A stretch of 64,000 nucleotides of DNA from a virus, in the IMG/VR virus record IMGVR_UViG_3300042486_001336, positions 1 to 64,000 of that record; one strand, written 5' to 3'. The translations under genes were made by a program, and so were the position numbers. Under the pieces are notes generated by a model, which did no database searches, was not told the DNA's origin, and saw nothing but the letters and a program-made list of their open reading frames with translations. Shown here in pieces: positions 1 through 7,828 of the stretch; position 1 is the first letter of the stretch, and each line of letters starts with the position of its first letter.

Positions 1-1
1 T

Positions 2-730
2 TCTGAAATTGAAGTTGAAAAAATAAAAAATGCCTTTACTAAAATTGCTGAAAATGGACCAGTTGCAGGTCACTTTGAACCTCTTTCAAAAGAAGAGTCA
101 GGCGGTGATCCTTTGAAGGCACTTCCGCGAGTTATACACCCGCATAGATTCGATGAAGTGTCTCGTAAATATTTGGTGCATGACGGAGTTATGTCATGCT
201 TAAAAGAACTTATGCAGGATGATTTCCTAGCAGCTAATTGTATGTTCTACTATAAACCGCCAGGTTCTAGAGGACAGGCAATGCATCAAGATAATTTCTA
301 CCTTTTAGTTGAACCGCAAACATGCATAGCGGCATGGACTGCTATTGATGATGCAGATCCAGAGAATGGTGGAATGTATCTAGTATCAGATACGGCAGAA
401 GAGGAGATTATATGCCCTACTGAAGCTAATGCTAATGAGTCATTCACAACGCACTTTGTACCAACTCCAAAAGGAAAAAAAGCTCTTCCTTGTATTATGA
501 AAGCAGGTGATACACTATTCTTTAATGGAAGTTCAATTCATGGTTCTGGGCCAAATCGATCTAAAGATAGATTTCGCAGATCATTCATCTGTCATTATGT
601 TCCAAAATCCACACAACGTATCAGCAAATATTATCTACCCCTACTAACACCCGAAGGTGAAGAAGTTATGATTGAAGCTAGTGATTTTGGTGGGTTATGT
701 GGCGAGACATGGACTGGTGGGCAACACTAA
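2..730 (+). CDS. PhyH-type 2OG-Fe(II) dioxygenase, 5' end cut by window edge
   Basis: The reading frame is open from base 2, so the N-terminus lies outside the window and no start can be given. The visible 242 residues match the phytanoyl-CoA dioxygenase (PhyH) fold: an HxD iron-ligand pair in MHQDNFYL, the core strand NGGMYLVSDT, a distal iron-ligand His in SSIHGSGPN and a 2-oxoglutarate-binding Arg in RFRRSF. The family couples 2-oxoglutarate decarboxylation to hydroxylation; the substrate here is unknown. A second PhyH-type gene follows 22 bp later, so this is a tandem pair. T4-like marine phages often carry several 2OG oxygenases. Family call is firm, substrate open. Confidence 0.82.
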   Translation, partial: SEIEVEKIKNAFTKIAENGPVAGHFEPLSKEESGGDPLKALPRVIHPHRFDEVSRKYLVHDGVMSCLKELMQDDFLAANCMFYYKPPGSRGQAMHQDNFYLLVEPQTCIAAWTAIDDADPENGGMYLVSDTAEEEIICPTEANANESFTTHFVPTPKGKKALPCIMKAGDTLFFNGSSIHGSGPNRSKDRFRRSFICHYVPKSTQRISKYYLPLLTPEGEEVMIEASDFGGLCGETWTGGQH

Positions 731-752
731 AGAACTATTGTATAATAATGCT

Positions 753-1634
753 ATGAAATTAAAATCACTAGGACACGAGTTAGAGAGCGATGAACAATCT
801 TTTGGGTGGTTGCAAGATTGTTCAAAGCACAAAAATGACGTTGGCGCTTTAAGAGAATTTATGGATACAAATGGTTATTTGTATATTAAAAACTTCTTTT
901 CGCGTGAACTAATTGAAGACGCAAGAAATGCACTGCTGCAAACTCTTAGTGAAAAGGATATTTTTGATTCAGCATACCCACTAATGGATGGAGTATTAAA
1001 AGAGGGAGTGCATCCAAAATTTGATAGCGAGTCATGGAAAAATCAACCTGCTCTCAATAGAGTTGTATTTGGTCCAGAAATTAAAGAATTTTATACAAAT
1101 TTCCTCGGAGGTGATATTCGTCATTTTGATTATATCTGGTTGCGCACAATGGGTCAAGGGCATGGCACTGCACCTCATTGCGATATCGTGTATATGGGCA
1201 GAGGTACACACGATCTTTATACTGCATGGATTCCATATGGCGATGTATCGCTTGAGATGGGCGGGTTAATGATTTTAGAAAAGTCTCATCTTCAATCAGA
1301 TCGTATTAAAAAATATCTTGAATCAGATGTTGACACCTATTGTGAAAATATTCCAAACAGAGATGGATGGAAGCATGATGGAGCGCTTACAAACAATCCT
1401 CATTCACTGCAACAAAAATTTAATTGCAGATGGTTAACATCACAATTTGAAATGGGAGATCTTCTTACCTTCAAGATGAATACAATTCATGGTAGCATAG
1501 ACAATCAAACTCGAAATATTAGACTTTCAACTGACACCCGATATCAGAGAGCAGATGAACCAGTCGACGAACGTTGGGTTGGAGCTGATCCAATTGGTCA
1601 CGGTGAAAATAGTAAAAAAGGTCTGATTTGTTAA
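753..1634 (+). CDS. PhyH-type 2OG-Fe(II) dioxygenase
   Basis: 293 residues. The ATG at 753 is chosen because TATAAT at 741-746 lies exactly 6 bases upstream, the spacing seen at many genes here, although an upstream in-frame start exists inside the previous gene. Iron ligands are visible in TAPHCDIVY (HxD) and in NTIHGSIDN (distal His), with a following Arg in RNIRLSTD for 2-oxoglutarate. It is only distantly similar to the preceding PhyH protein and has its own N-terminal region of about 90 residues. Substrate unknown; phage PhyH proteins have been proposed to modify small molecules or surface glycans. Confidence 0.8.
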   Translation: MKLKSLGHELESDEQSFGWLQDCSKHKNDVGALREFMDTNGYLYIKNFFSRELIEDARNALLQTLSEKDIFDSAYPLMDGVLKEGVHPKFDSESWKNQPALNRVVFGPEIKEFYTNFLGGDIRHFDYIWLRTMGQGHGTAPHCDIVYMGRGTHDLYTAWIPYGDVSLEMGGLMILEKSHLQSDRIKKYLESDVDTYCENIPNRDGWKHDGALTNNPHSLQQKFNCRWLTSQFEMGDLLTFKMNTIHGSIDNQTRNIRLSTDTRYQRADEPVDERWVGADPIGHGENSKKGLIC

Positions 1635-1654
1635 TAGTTAAAATATATCGTGCA

Positions 1655-2314
1655 GTGATTGAAATTTTAGTAGTTAGCGATATTCATCTTGGAACTTCAG
1701 TAAGTCAAAAAGAAAAGGTATTAGAAGTTCTTTCGCTTGATTTTAACACACTACTAATCAACGGCGACCTATTTGATAACTATTCATTCAAACGCTATGA
1801 CAAGCGTGATTGGAAAATTCTTGGAAAGATTCGCAAACTCTCAAAAACACACAATGTTATTTTAGTTAAAGGCAATCATGACAGCAACGCAGACTTTTTA
1901 AGTGCGATTACTGGAATGGAACTGCTAGAAAACTATACAACCACAATCAATAACAAAAGATTCTTTTTTGAACATGGTGACAAGTATGATCATTGGATAA
2001 AACACCGACCATTTTTAACATGGTTTTTTACTGGTATATACTATTGGATACAAAAGTTTGATAGGACACATAGATGTTCAAGGTTTTTAAAACGATTGAG
2101 CAAATCTTGGATTGAAGCAAAAAATATAGTTTGTAAAAAATTCGTCGAGAAACACGGCAAAAAATATGATGTGCTTCTTGCTGGTCACACCCACTATGCA
2201 GAAGTAAGAAAAATCGATTCTTGCACCTATATAAATTCTGGCTCATTTTGCGAGCATCGCTGTTCTTATGTCGAGATTTATCCTGATGGAAAATTTAAAT
2301 TAAAATACATTTAG
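1655..2314 (+). CDS. Calcineurin-like metallophosphoesterase
   Basis: All metal-binding motifs of the family are present in order: DIHLG (DxH), NGDLFDN (GD), KGNHDS (GNHD), EHGD and AGHTHYAE (GHxH). There is no ATG at the front; GTG at 1655 places the start directly before the first beta-strand, and TTG at 1628 is the alternative, overlapping the previous gene. The size (about 219 residues) and spacing resemble LpxH/YfcE-type enzymes that act on phosphodiesters or UDP-diacylglucosamine, but the true substrate cannot be read from sequence. It ends 4 bp before an early promoter. Confidence 0.83.
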   Translation: MIEILVVSDIHLGTSVSQKEKVLEVLSLDFNTLLINGDLFDNYSFKRYDKRDWKILGKIRKLSKTHNVILVKGNHDSNADFLSAITGMELLENYTTTINNKRFFFEHGDKYDHWIKHRPFLTWFFTGIYYWIQKFDRTHRCSRFLKRLSKSWIEAKNIVCKKFVEKHGKKYDVLLAGHTHYAEVRKIDSCTYINSGSFCEHRCSYVEIYPDGKFKLKYI

Positions 2315-2317
2315 TTG

Positions 2318-2346
2318 TTTACAAACCGAAGGAACTGTGGTATAAT
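2318..2346 (+). promoter_or_regulatory. Early sigma70-type promoter
   Basis: TTTACA (2318-2323), 17 bp spacer, TATAAT (2341-2346). The ATG of the next gene follows after 6 bases, so the transcript should start at or next to the start codon. Confidence 0.8.
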
Positions 2347-2352
2347 GAGCTT

Positions 2353-2550
2353 ATGCAACAGCTAAGTCCAACTGAAATTTACTCTCTCATCGAGTATGAG
2401 AAATTACGGAATTTTGTCGAGCTTGTGTCGAATGGTAAACGACCAGATGGTTCATACAACTATTGTCGTGAAGCATTGGAAAAGAAAGCTCAGCAACTGC
2501 TGGAAGAATTAAAAGAAATTAAACAAGACGGATTGAGAAATCTTTGCTAA
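2353..2550 (+). CDS. Small acidic/charged protein, unknown function
   Basis: 65 residues, first gene after an early promoter. A motif GKRPDGSYNYCREALEKKA precedes a charged amphipathic helix (QQLLEELKEIKQ). No family recognised; position suggests an early host-takeover peptide. Confidence 0.7.
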   Translation: MQQLSPTEIYSLIEYEKLRNFVELVSNGKRPDGSYNYCREALEKKAQQLLEELKEIKQDGLRNLC

Positions 2551-2551
2551 T

Positions 2552-2707
2552 ATGAAGCTTTGGAGAATATGGGCTAAAGCAATGGGATCAAAGATTAGCG
2601 ACGATGATCGTGAATCTGATGCTGCTGCAATAGTAAGAACAATTTTTTGGATTGTGAATTTGATTACCTGCTTTTTTATTATGGCAAATACAATACGACA
2701 CTGGTAA
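2552..2707 (+). CDS. Small single-pass membrane protein
   Basis: 51 residues. The N-terminus MKLWRIWAKAMG is followed by a charged stretch with DDDRESDAA, and a hydrophobic helix IFWIVNLITCFFIMA spans the membrane near the C-terminus. From memory, similar short proteins beginning MxLWRIWAKA occur in marine T4-like phages, but no function is known to me. It starts one base after the preceding stop. Confidence 0.72.
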   Translation: MKLWRIWAKAMGSKISDDDRESDAAAIVRTIFWIVNLITCFFIMANTIRHW

Positions 2708-2710
2708 AAT

Positions 2711-2857
2711 ATGAATAAAAAACCTAAAGTCACTTATGAATGCTCGTGTTTAAAATATGGAGTTTTGAGAAGTGCTTGTAGAGGACCACACGGTTGCCAA
2801 GCCGAGAGAGACTACGAAGCATATTTGGAATCTAAAAAGCCTAAAAGTAAACGTTGA
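2711..2857 (+). CDS. Small Cys-containing basic protein
   Basis: 48 residues starting three bases after the preceding stop. Cysteines in ECSC, SACRG and HGCQAE could hold a metal ion; the tail KKPKSKR is basic. No family recognised. Confidence 0.6.
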   Translation: MNKKPKVTYECSCLKYGVLRSACRGPHGCQAERDYEAYLESKKPKSKR

Positions 2858-2884
2858 GTCTGGAAAAAACAATAAAATATAATT

Positions 2885-3073
2885 ATGACAACTATTCCTG
2901 ATAAAGCAGATTTAAAGCGAATCGACAAATACAATTCTTTGGATCAACTTATGATTCTCAAAGACATTTGTAATCGCATGTATATTGCACGAAACATTAC
3001 AATGTCGCAAGATTCGATGATTGACAACTTAGAAAAAATTGATAGACTGTTCAGAGATGAAAACTACAATTGA
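2885..3073 (+). CDS. Small hypothetical protein
   Basis: 62 residues, mostly helical and charged (DLKRIDKYNSLDQLMILKDI). TATAAT lies one base before the ATG, which is too close for a promoter that starts upstream of the codon. It overlaps the next gene by 17 bp. Function unknown. Confidence 0.62.
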   Translation: MTTIPDKADLKRIDKYNSLDQLMILKDICNRMYIARNITMSQDSMIDNLEKIDRLFRDENYN

Positions 3074-3329
3074 CATTGTTAGAGAATGTTCTGGAGCAAT
3101 TATGTCAATTTGCTGTATGACTGCAGCTTTACCACAAATTTTTAAAGTGCTTAAAACAAAACATGCATCAGATCTTTCACCACATAGTATTTGTATTGGA
3201 TTGCTATGTGCTGTCTCTGGACTCATATACACACTAACTGGTCCATACGGAGTGTGGTTGTTAATTAATTGTATAAGCGGTATTATACTTCAGTCTATAG
3301 TATTAATTTGTTGGTCAAAATATAAATGA
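3057..3329 (+). CDS. PQ-loop/SemiSWEET-like small membrane transporter
   Basis: 90 residues from ATG 3057. Three hydrophobic segments are visible (IMSICCMTAALPQIFKV, ICIGLLCAVSGLIYTL, GVWLLINCISGIILQSIV), and the first contains the Pro-Gln pair ALPQIFKVLKTKHASDLS, the signature of PQ-loop and SemiSWEET half-transporters. Such proteins dimerise into a sugar pore. A phage copy is unusual; it could change sugar traffic across the inner membrane. Based on one motif and topology only. Confidence 0.62.
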   Translation: MKTTIDIVRECSGAIMSICCMTAALPQIFKVLKTKHASDLSPHSICIGLLCAVSGLIYTLTGPYGVWLLINCISGIILQSIVLICWSKYK

Positions 3330-3333
3330 TATT

Positions 3334-3636
3334 ATGAAAGAGATTCAATTTGTGTCTGACCTCACTGAAGCAGAAGTGCGACAACTATTATTTGATATCT
3401 ACGAGCGTATTCCAATCGCTGGTGAAGATCTGTCTTACTCAGCACTGCCAGATAAAATTACTCGCTATGTTAATGAAGCGCATCGTCTCTTTGCACTAGA
3501 AGAAGCGGTAACAGCATATATTGTTGATGAATGTAACAATGGAGACATTGGCGTTCAAGATCCGATTAACTTTTTGCTTGCATCTCATCGTATGCTAAGG
3601 CATAATCTACACGATACTTGGAAAGAAGAATATTAA
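3334..3636 (+). CDS. Hypothetical protein
   Basis: 100 residues, acidic, predicted helical (EAEVRQLLFDIYERIPIAGE). Short gaps on both sides put it in the early small-gene operon. No recognised domain. Confidence 0.65.
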   Translation: MKEIQFVSDLTEAEVRQLLFDIYERIPIAGEDLSYSALPDKITRYVNEAHRLFALEEAVTAYIVDECNNGDIGVQDPINFLLASHRMLRHNLHDTWKEEY

Positions 3637-3637
3637 T

Positions 3638-3808
3638 ATGAAAATAAAACTAGAAAAAATTGAAGAGGCATCAGATCGTGCACTAAACAAATTAGAAAAT
3701 TTAGAGCAGAAATTAAAAAATTTGGATGCTGACACCAAACAAAATAAAATTATAATTTGGGTGATAGCATTTATTATTGCTGCAATTATAATCGCACTTA
3801 AATCTTAA
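3638..3808 (+). CDS. Small coiled-coil membrane protein
   Basis: 56 residues, ATG one base after the previous stop. A heptad-like charged helix (NKLENLEQKLKNLDAD) is followed by a C-terminal hydrophobic helix (IIIWVIAFIIAAIIIAL) and a three-residue tail, which fits a C-tail anchored protein with a cytoplasmic coiled coil. Confidence 0.68.
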   Translation: MKIKLEKIEEASDRALNKLENLEQKLKNLDADTKQNKIIIWVIAFIIAAIIIALKS

Positions 3809-3811
3809 ATT

Positions 3812-4069
3812 ATGGAAGGTAAATATTTTAGATGTGAATGCCATTGTGGTGTGCTCTATATGGAGTATGATCCAGATTGGGGTTTAGAGTTTGCAATGTT
3901 TGAACGTTGTGTTTCACGATCGTGGTGGAATAGAATACGTCTTGCTTGGCGAACGCTGTGTGGACGACCATACACTGATATGATCATCTTGAATGACCAA
4001 CAGATTGCAGATCTTGCAGACTATTTGTTTCTTATACAAAATCCAGATCAAACTATAAACAATATATAA
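3812..4069 (+). CDS. Hypothetical protein with CxCxCG motif
   Basis: 85 residues. It begins with a Cys-rich segment (RCECHCGVLYMEYD), then Trp-rich WWNRIRLAWRTLCG and ILNDQQIADLADYLF. The layout suggests a small beta domain; no metal site is certain. Function unknown. Confidence 0.65.
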   Translation: MEGKYFRCECHCGVLYMEYDPDWGLEFAMFERCVSRSWWNRIRLAWRTLCGRPYTDMIILNDQQIADLADYLFLIQNPDQTINNI

Positions 4070-4073
4070 TACT

Positions 4074-4358
4074 ATGAACTACGATAAACAAGAGCCTATT
4101 AAGATTAGTGTTGAAGGTGGTCTGTCTCCAGACAGGACTCTTCAACTTACGATGCATCCACATGCTACGATAGAAGAATGGATTGAGACATTCAAGACTA
4201 TTCTTATTCATCAGACATTTGCAGAAGATACGATAAAAGAATTGTTTGATAGAGATTATGACGAATCATGTTATGACGCTGATAACGACAATTGTAGCAT
4301 AGATGAAAATATTACATACCGATCTTTTAAACAAAATAATTGGAAACAAGAATTTTAA
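4074..4358 (+). CDS. Hypothetical acidic protein
   Basis: 94 residues with a very acidic C-terminal half (DRDYDESCYDADNDNCSIDE). It fits the same tightly packed operon. No domain recognised; acidic phage proteins often act as DNA mimics, but nothing specific supports that here. Confidence 0.62.
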   Translation: MNYDKQEPIKISVEGGLSPDRTLQLTMHPHATIEEWIETFKTILIHQTFAEDTIKELFDRDYDESCYDADNDNCSIDENITYRSFKQNNWKQEF

Positions 4359-4363
4359 AACAT

Positions 4364-4648
4364 ATGAAGATTGCAATTAACGAGTGTCATGGAGGATTTG
4401 ACCTTTCTGAAATGGGCTTGGCGCTATATAAGGAAAAAGTTGAAATGACATCTGACTTTCCATTGTATGCTTGGGCAATACCTAGAAATGACGAAAATTT
4501 AGTAGCAGTTATTGAAGAATTAGAACATGAGTCATGGGGAAAATTCTCCGAGTTAAAAATTGTCGAAATTCCAGATGATGTTGAGTGGGAAATTGCTGAG
4601 TATGATGGAGTTGAATGGGTAGCTGAGAAACATCGCAAATGGAATTAA
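4364..4648 (+). CDS. Hypothetical protein
   Basis: 94 residues from ATG 4364. The N-terminus MKIAINECHGGFDLSE and the end EIPDDVEWEIAEYDGVEWVAE are acidic. The pattern (strand, helix, strand, aromatic acidic C-terminus) recurs in phage hypothetical proteins. Function unknown. It is the last gene before an early promoter. Confidence 0.65.
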   Translation: MKIAINECHGGFDLSEMGLALYKEKVEMTSDFPLYAWAIPRNDENLVAVIEELEHESWGKFSELKIVEIPDDVEWEIAEYDGVEWVAEKHRKWN

Positions 4649-4657
4649 AAAAACTTG

Positions 4658-4686
4658 TGTACATTTTTCGAGTTTTAGTGTATAAT
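4658..4686 (+). promoter_or_regulatory. Early sigma70-type promoter
   Basis: TGTACA (4658-4663), 17 bp, TATAAT (4681-4686); the ATG at 4693 follows after 6 bases. It belongs to the TTGTGTAC-type promoter family repeated through the window. Confidence 0.82.
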
Positions 4687-4692
4687 TAGGCT

Positions 4693-5283
4693 ATGATTAT
4701 TGATACATACAGTCCCAATCCTTGGAGAGTTTTTAAACATCCTTCGCTGCTGTTTAACAGCTTTTATTGGAGCGATATCAAATACCAAATCAAAGCATGG
4801 TTTAATCCACGTCAGAAATGGTTGACAAAAACTATTCCTAACACATGGTGTGACAAGACTGCTCTTATTCCGCACTTACTTTTTACTTGTCTCACACACT
4901 ATGTAGAAGACGAAAAAGGTCTTCAAGATCACATTGATTGGACTGAAGATCTTGAAAAAGGATATATCTCGCAAGAGTATGTTGATAGTGTTAAAAACAC
5001 TGATAATGAACTTCGTGAGGTTTATAATTATATTAAAACTGAACGTCCCGAACTTGAAAAACAACATGAGAATTCTTATCCAACACCAAGTTCAAAAGCA
5101 ATAAATGATATTTTTGTTGAGAATAAAGATGGAAGCTGTACAATGAAAAGCTGTGAAGAGCTTTATGGTATGCCATATAAAGAAGCATATGCTAAGACTC
5201 ATCGTCTTGAAGCACTAATTGAAGAAAAAGATATGTGGGCTATGAAGACTATCATCAAACACTATCAAAAAATGTGGACATGA
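4693..5283 (+). CDS. Hypothetical protein
   Basis: 196 residues, Trp/Tyr-rich at the front (NPWRVFKHPSLLFNSFYWSD) and acidic in the middle (HYVEDEKGLQDHIDWTEDLE). It shares an ATGA overlap with the next gene, so the two are translationally coupled. I do not recognise a domain. Confidence 0.7.
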   Translation: MIIDTYSPNPWRVFKHPSLLFNSFYWSDIKYQIKAWFNPRQKWLTKTIPNTWCDKTALIPHLLFTCLTHYVEDEKGLQDHIDWTEDLEKGYISQEYVDSVKNTDNELREVYNYIKTERPELEKQHENSYPTPSSKAINDIFVENKDGSCTMKSCEELYGMPYKEAYAKTHRLEALIEEKDMWAMKTIIKHYQKMWT

Positions 5284-6089
5284 ACATCCAAAGTTGTCTA
5301 GAGTGCGATGCTTTAGCAAGTCATGGCTATAATGACGGTCCATGTGATAAACATACAAATATGAAATATAAATCAGTAGAAGAATTAAAAGAACATATTC
5401 TAAGTGAAATAGAGGATGGTGATATATTTGAAGAGTATCTCTTTAAAAAATATCCTCGTTTGTTTCCAACTAATGAGAATGGAGAGTTATTGCCACAAAG
5501 TCAACGTTGTTGGAATGATTGTCCAATTGGATGGATGAGCATTGTCGATTCATTGTTTGGTTGTATTGATGACTATGTGTCTAATCATAAGCATACTGAA
5601 ATTAATCCTAAGCAAAGACTTCGTCTAAAGCTTCGTCAACTATATTGGAAGTATGTGAGAGATCCAATATATAGAAAGTTCAATCCATATAGAGATTTTG
5701 AAAAGCGACTGCCCAAAGGTGCAAAGTTTGCTTCTCCAAGCAATGAAGAGAGAGAGAAAATTAACAAAACTTTTGCTGCACGTATTCGTTCGCTTGTAAG
5801 TACAATTGATAAAATTCTTTTTAATCGTCTAGATCTTTATATTGGAGTCTCTCCACCTTCTGTAACGATAGCTCAATACAAAGAAAAGTTTGGCACTCTA
5901 CGCGTCTATTATGATGGTGGCAATGATGTTGTAAAAGGTATGGTTCGTTATGCCGAACATCTTTCTTCACTTACTTGTCAAGATACAGGAAAGCGTGGAC
6001 AACTATGCAAGCGTGGATCGTGGTATGCTACATTGTGTGATGAGGAAGCACAGAAAGAAGGTTATAAATCGTGTAAAGAAGATATATAA
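5280..6089 (+). CDS. Hypothetical protein
   Basis: 269 residues from ATG 5280, coupled to the gene before by ATGA. An N-terminal Cys/His cluster (CLECDALASHGYNDGPCDKH) could bind zinc. Near the end, IAQYKEKFGTLRVYYDGGND and SLTCQDTGKRGQLCKRGSWY hold further Cys pairs. The architecture (degenerate zinc motif at each end) suggests a nucleic-acid or regulatory role, but this is inference only. Confidence 0.7.
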   Translation: MNIQSCLECDALASHGYNDGPCDKHTNMKYKSVEELKEHILSEIEDGDIFEEYLFKKYPRLFPTNENGELLPQSQRCWNDCPIGWMSIVDSLFGCIDDYVSNHKHTEINPKQRLRLKLRQLYWKYVRDPIYRKFNPYRDFEKRLPKGAKFASPSNEEREKINKTFAARIRSLVSTIDKILFNRLDLYIGVSPPSVTIAQYKEKFGTLRVYYDGGNDVVKGMVRYAEHLSSLTCQDTGKRGQLCKRGSWYATLCDEEAQKEGYKSCKEDI

Positions 6090-6093
6090 AATT

Positions 6094-6501
6094 ATGAAAA
6101 AAATATTAATAATTACTTTCACTTGTTTATTAGCTTCATGCGAAATATTTACACGTACTCCTCAAAACCCAGAATGGAAAGCGATGCAATCAATGCCAAA
6201 TTCATGCTTGCCAACTGCTATCACATTTAAAGAATCACTTGGTAAAAAAGTAAAATGGAGTGAGGTTCTTCTTTATCGTTATAAGAGTAATATTGATGGA
6301 AAAGATTATGGTCATGCGGTAGTAGCGTACATGTATCCAATTGGAAAAAATATGCTATGGACCTATGATAATGTTGGAAGTTTTAGAGTACGTGAGTATA
6401 TTACTGAACCACTAAAAATTGCACAAGAAACAGAAAACTCTAGAAAACGTAATTATAATAGGGTCTATTACGCAGAATATTTAAGTAATATACAAGAATA
6501 A
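6094..6501 (+). CDS. Lipoprotein with possible papain-like Cys/His pair
   Basis: 135 residues from ATG 6094. MKKILIITFTCLLASC is a lipoprotein signal peptide with a lipobox LLASC, so the mature protein should be lipid-anchored. A Cys in MPNSCLPTA and a His in YGHAVVAYMY, followed by LWTYDNVGSF, resemble the Cys-His arrangement of small papain-like or C39-like domains. It opens a group of three genes with possible envelope targets. Activity is inference. Confidence 0.62.
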   Translation: MKKILIITFTCLLASCEIFTRTPQNPEWKAMQSMPNSCLPTAITFKESLGKKVKWSEVLLYRYKSNIDGKDYGHAVVAYMYPIGKNMLWTYDNVGSFRVREYITEPLKIAQETENSRKRNYNRVYYAEYLSNIQE

Positions 6502-6516
6502 AACCATTCTTAGAAT

Positions 6517-7116
6517 ATGGAAAAAAACGCCTTTATAGCAAAAGCAGTAAATGAATTGCTTGATGACGGCTTTTCACTAAAGCTTATTATGACAAAAGCC
6601 ATAGACGGAAAGTATGGCGGATGGTTTGATGATAGTAAAGATCAAAAAGAATTTGTGGTCGCAATGAAACGTGACTGTGCATTTGAAATATTTGTGCATG
6701 AATATTCTCATTATCTACAATGGAAACATCATCGTAAATTCTTTAATTCAAAGGTAAAAGGATGCGACATTTTATTCAACTGGCTTGATGGTAAGAGATA
6801 CTCTAAAAAGATAGTATCTCAGGCAGTAAAGGATGCAATAGAATTGGAATGGCATTGTGAGTGTATTGCACTTCAAACTATCAAAAAATATAAACTTGAT
6901 ATTGATGTCGATGCCTACACCCGCGGTGCAAACTGTTATCTATTCTTTTATCATACTGTTGAAAAATTAAGATCATGGACTAAAAATAGTAAATCTCCAT
7001 ATTCCAAGTCATCGAGAGAGCTAGCGTCGACAAAGCTAGACTCTTTAGATTTTTATCTAGACCCAAATAACTATAGCGACAAGCTTCGCAAAAGGCACGA
7101 AAAAATTTGTAGTTAA
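6517..7116 (+). CDS. Putative zinc metallopeptidase (HExxH)
   Basis: 199 residues. FVHEYSHYLQWKHHRK contains the HExxH zinc/catalytic motif, and a Glu-rich helix (AIELEWHCECIALQT) about 50 residues later could supply the third ligand. The layout resembles short phage and bacterial peptidases of the M78/SprT-like type. No signal peptide is visible, so it should act in the cytoplasm unless exported through a lysis event. It sits between a lipoprotein and a 3D-domain protein. Confidence 0.68.
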   Translation: MEKNAFIAKAVNELLDDGFSLKLIMTKAIDGKYGGWFDDSKDQKEFVVAMKRDCAFEIFVHEYSHYLQWKHHRKFFNSKVKGCDILFNWLDGKRYSKKIVSQAVKDAIELEWHCECIALQTIKKYKLDIDVDAYTRGANCYLFFYHTVEKLRSWTKNSKSPYSKSSRELASTKLDSLDFYLDPNNYSDKLRKRHEKICS

Positions 7117-7210
7117 GACTTTCATAAGCACATTATGAAACTGAGGAGGGTATTACTTCTCCTTGTTTGCTGAGGACAAATAATACTAAAGATAGAAAGG
7201 AAACAAAATA

Positions 7211-7624
7211 ATGATGAAAAAACTTGTTTATACAATTATAACCTCATTATTGCTTCTTAGTCACGCGCATTCAACATACGCAACGCCTAAGAATGCTACA
7301 AAAATAAAGGCACGCATTACATACTACTATCCCGAATCTCCATGGTGGAGTAGGGTTGCGTGTCCTAAAACCAAAACTGCAAAAAGCGGTGTGACAGTTG
7401 CTGCTCACCCCGATTTCAAGATGGGAACGAAGTTATTCATTCCCGGTTTGAAAGGAAAAGTAGGAAATGGGAGTTTCGTCGTCCAAGACCGTGGTTCGGC
7501 CGTTACTCGCAAAAGTGCTGCTCGTGGTCGTGGATATGTCTTTGACATCTACGTTCCAAGATCATCATACACTCAGCTTGTAAAGTCCACTCCTGCCTGG
7601 ATGGATGTTTATATTCTGAAGTAA
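7211..7624 (+). CDS. Secreted 3D-domain protein (MltA-type beta barrel)
   Basis: 137 residues with a signal peptide (LVYTIITSLLLLSHAHSTYA). The mature part has the 3D-domain pattern: KMGTKLFIPG, VVQDRGSA and YVFDIYVP, the three Asp-containing strands of the double-psi barrel found in MltA lytic transglycosylases and resuscitation factors. It is unusual here in having a clear Shine-Dalgarno (GAAAGGA) in a 90 bp leader that can fold. A role in peptidoglycan remodelling or lysis is likely; ATG at 7214 is an alternative start. Confidence 0.72.
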   Translation: MMKKLVYTIITSLLLLSHAHSTYATPKNATKIKARITYYYPESPWWSRVACPKTKTAKSGVTVAAHPDFKMGTKLFIPGLKGKVGNGSFVVQDRGSAVTRKSAARGRGYVFDIYVPRSSYTQLVKSTPAWMDVYILK

Positions 7625-7647
7625 AAATACACTCAGCAAACAGGTTT

Positions 7648-7681
7648 GGGGATAGTGTGGTCATTTGTACTACACTATCCC
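7648..7681 (+). terminator. Strong hairpin after the 3D-domain gene
   Basis: GGGATAGTGT (7648-7657) pairs with ACACTATCCC (7672-7681). No T-run follows directly, so it may be a transcript-stabilising 3' hairpin instead of an intrinsic terminator. Confidence 0.5.
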
Positions 7682-7724
7682 TGTCCCAGGCCTCCCAAGG
7701 GCTAAAAATGCCTAAAATATGGTC

Positions 7725-7828
7725 CCGGGGACGAAAAAAGTGAAAAAAAGTGCATTTTGTTGAAAAAAGTTGTGTACTTTCCGTGGGTTTTATGCTATAA
7801 TAACCATGTAAGCACAACCAACCACAAT
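7725..7828 (+). promoter_or_regulatory. Early promoter cassette, copy 1
   Basis: First of five near-identical cassettes. TGTACT (7773-7778), 17 bp, TATAAT (7796-7801), then AACCATGTAAGCACAACC as leader. An A-run upstream element GAAAAAAGTTG precedes the -35. Unlike most promoters here it gives a leader of about 25 bases, which begins with an ATG-TAA minimal frame. Confidence 0.78.

Noticed and set aside
5950-6093. Upstream extension of the lipoprotein gene
   Set aside because: It lies inside the previous gene; the lipoprotein signal peptide starts at 6094.
7503-7817. 104-residue minus-strand frame over the 3D gene and cassette 1
   Set aside because: It overlaps a clear gene, a hairpin and a promoter and shows no motif.
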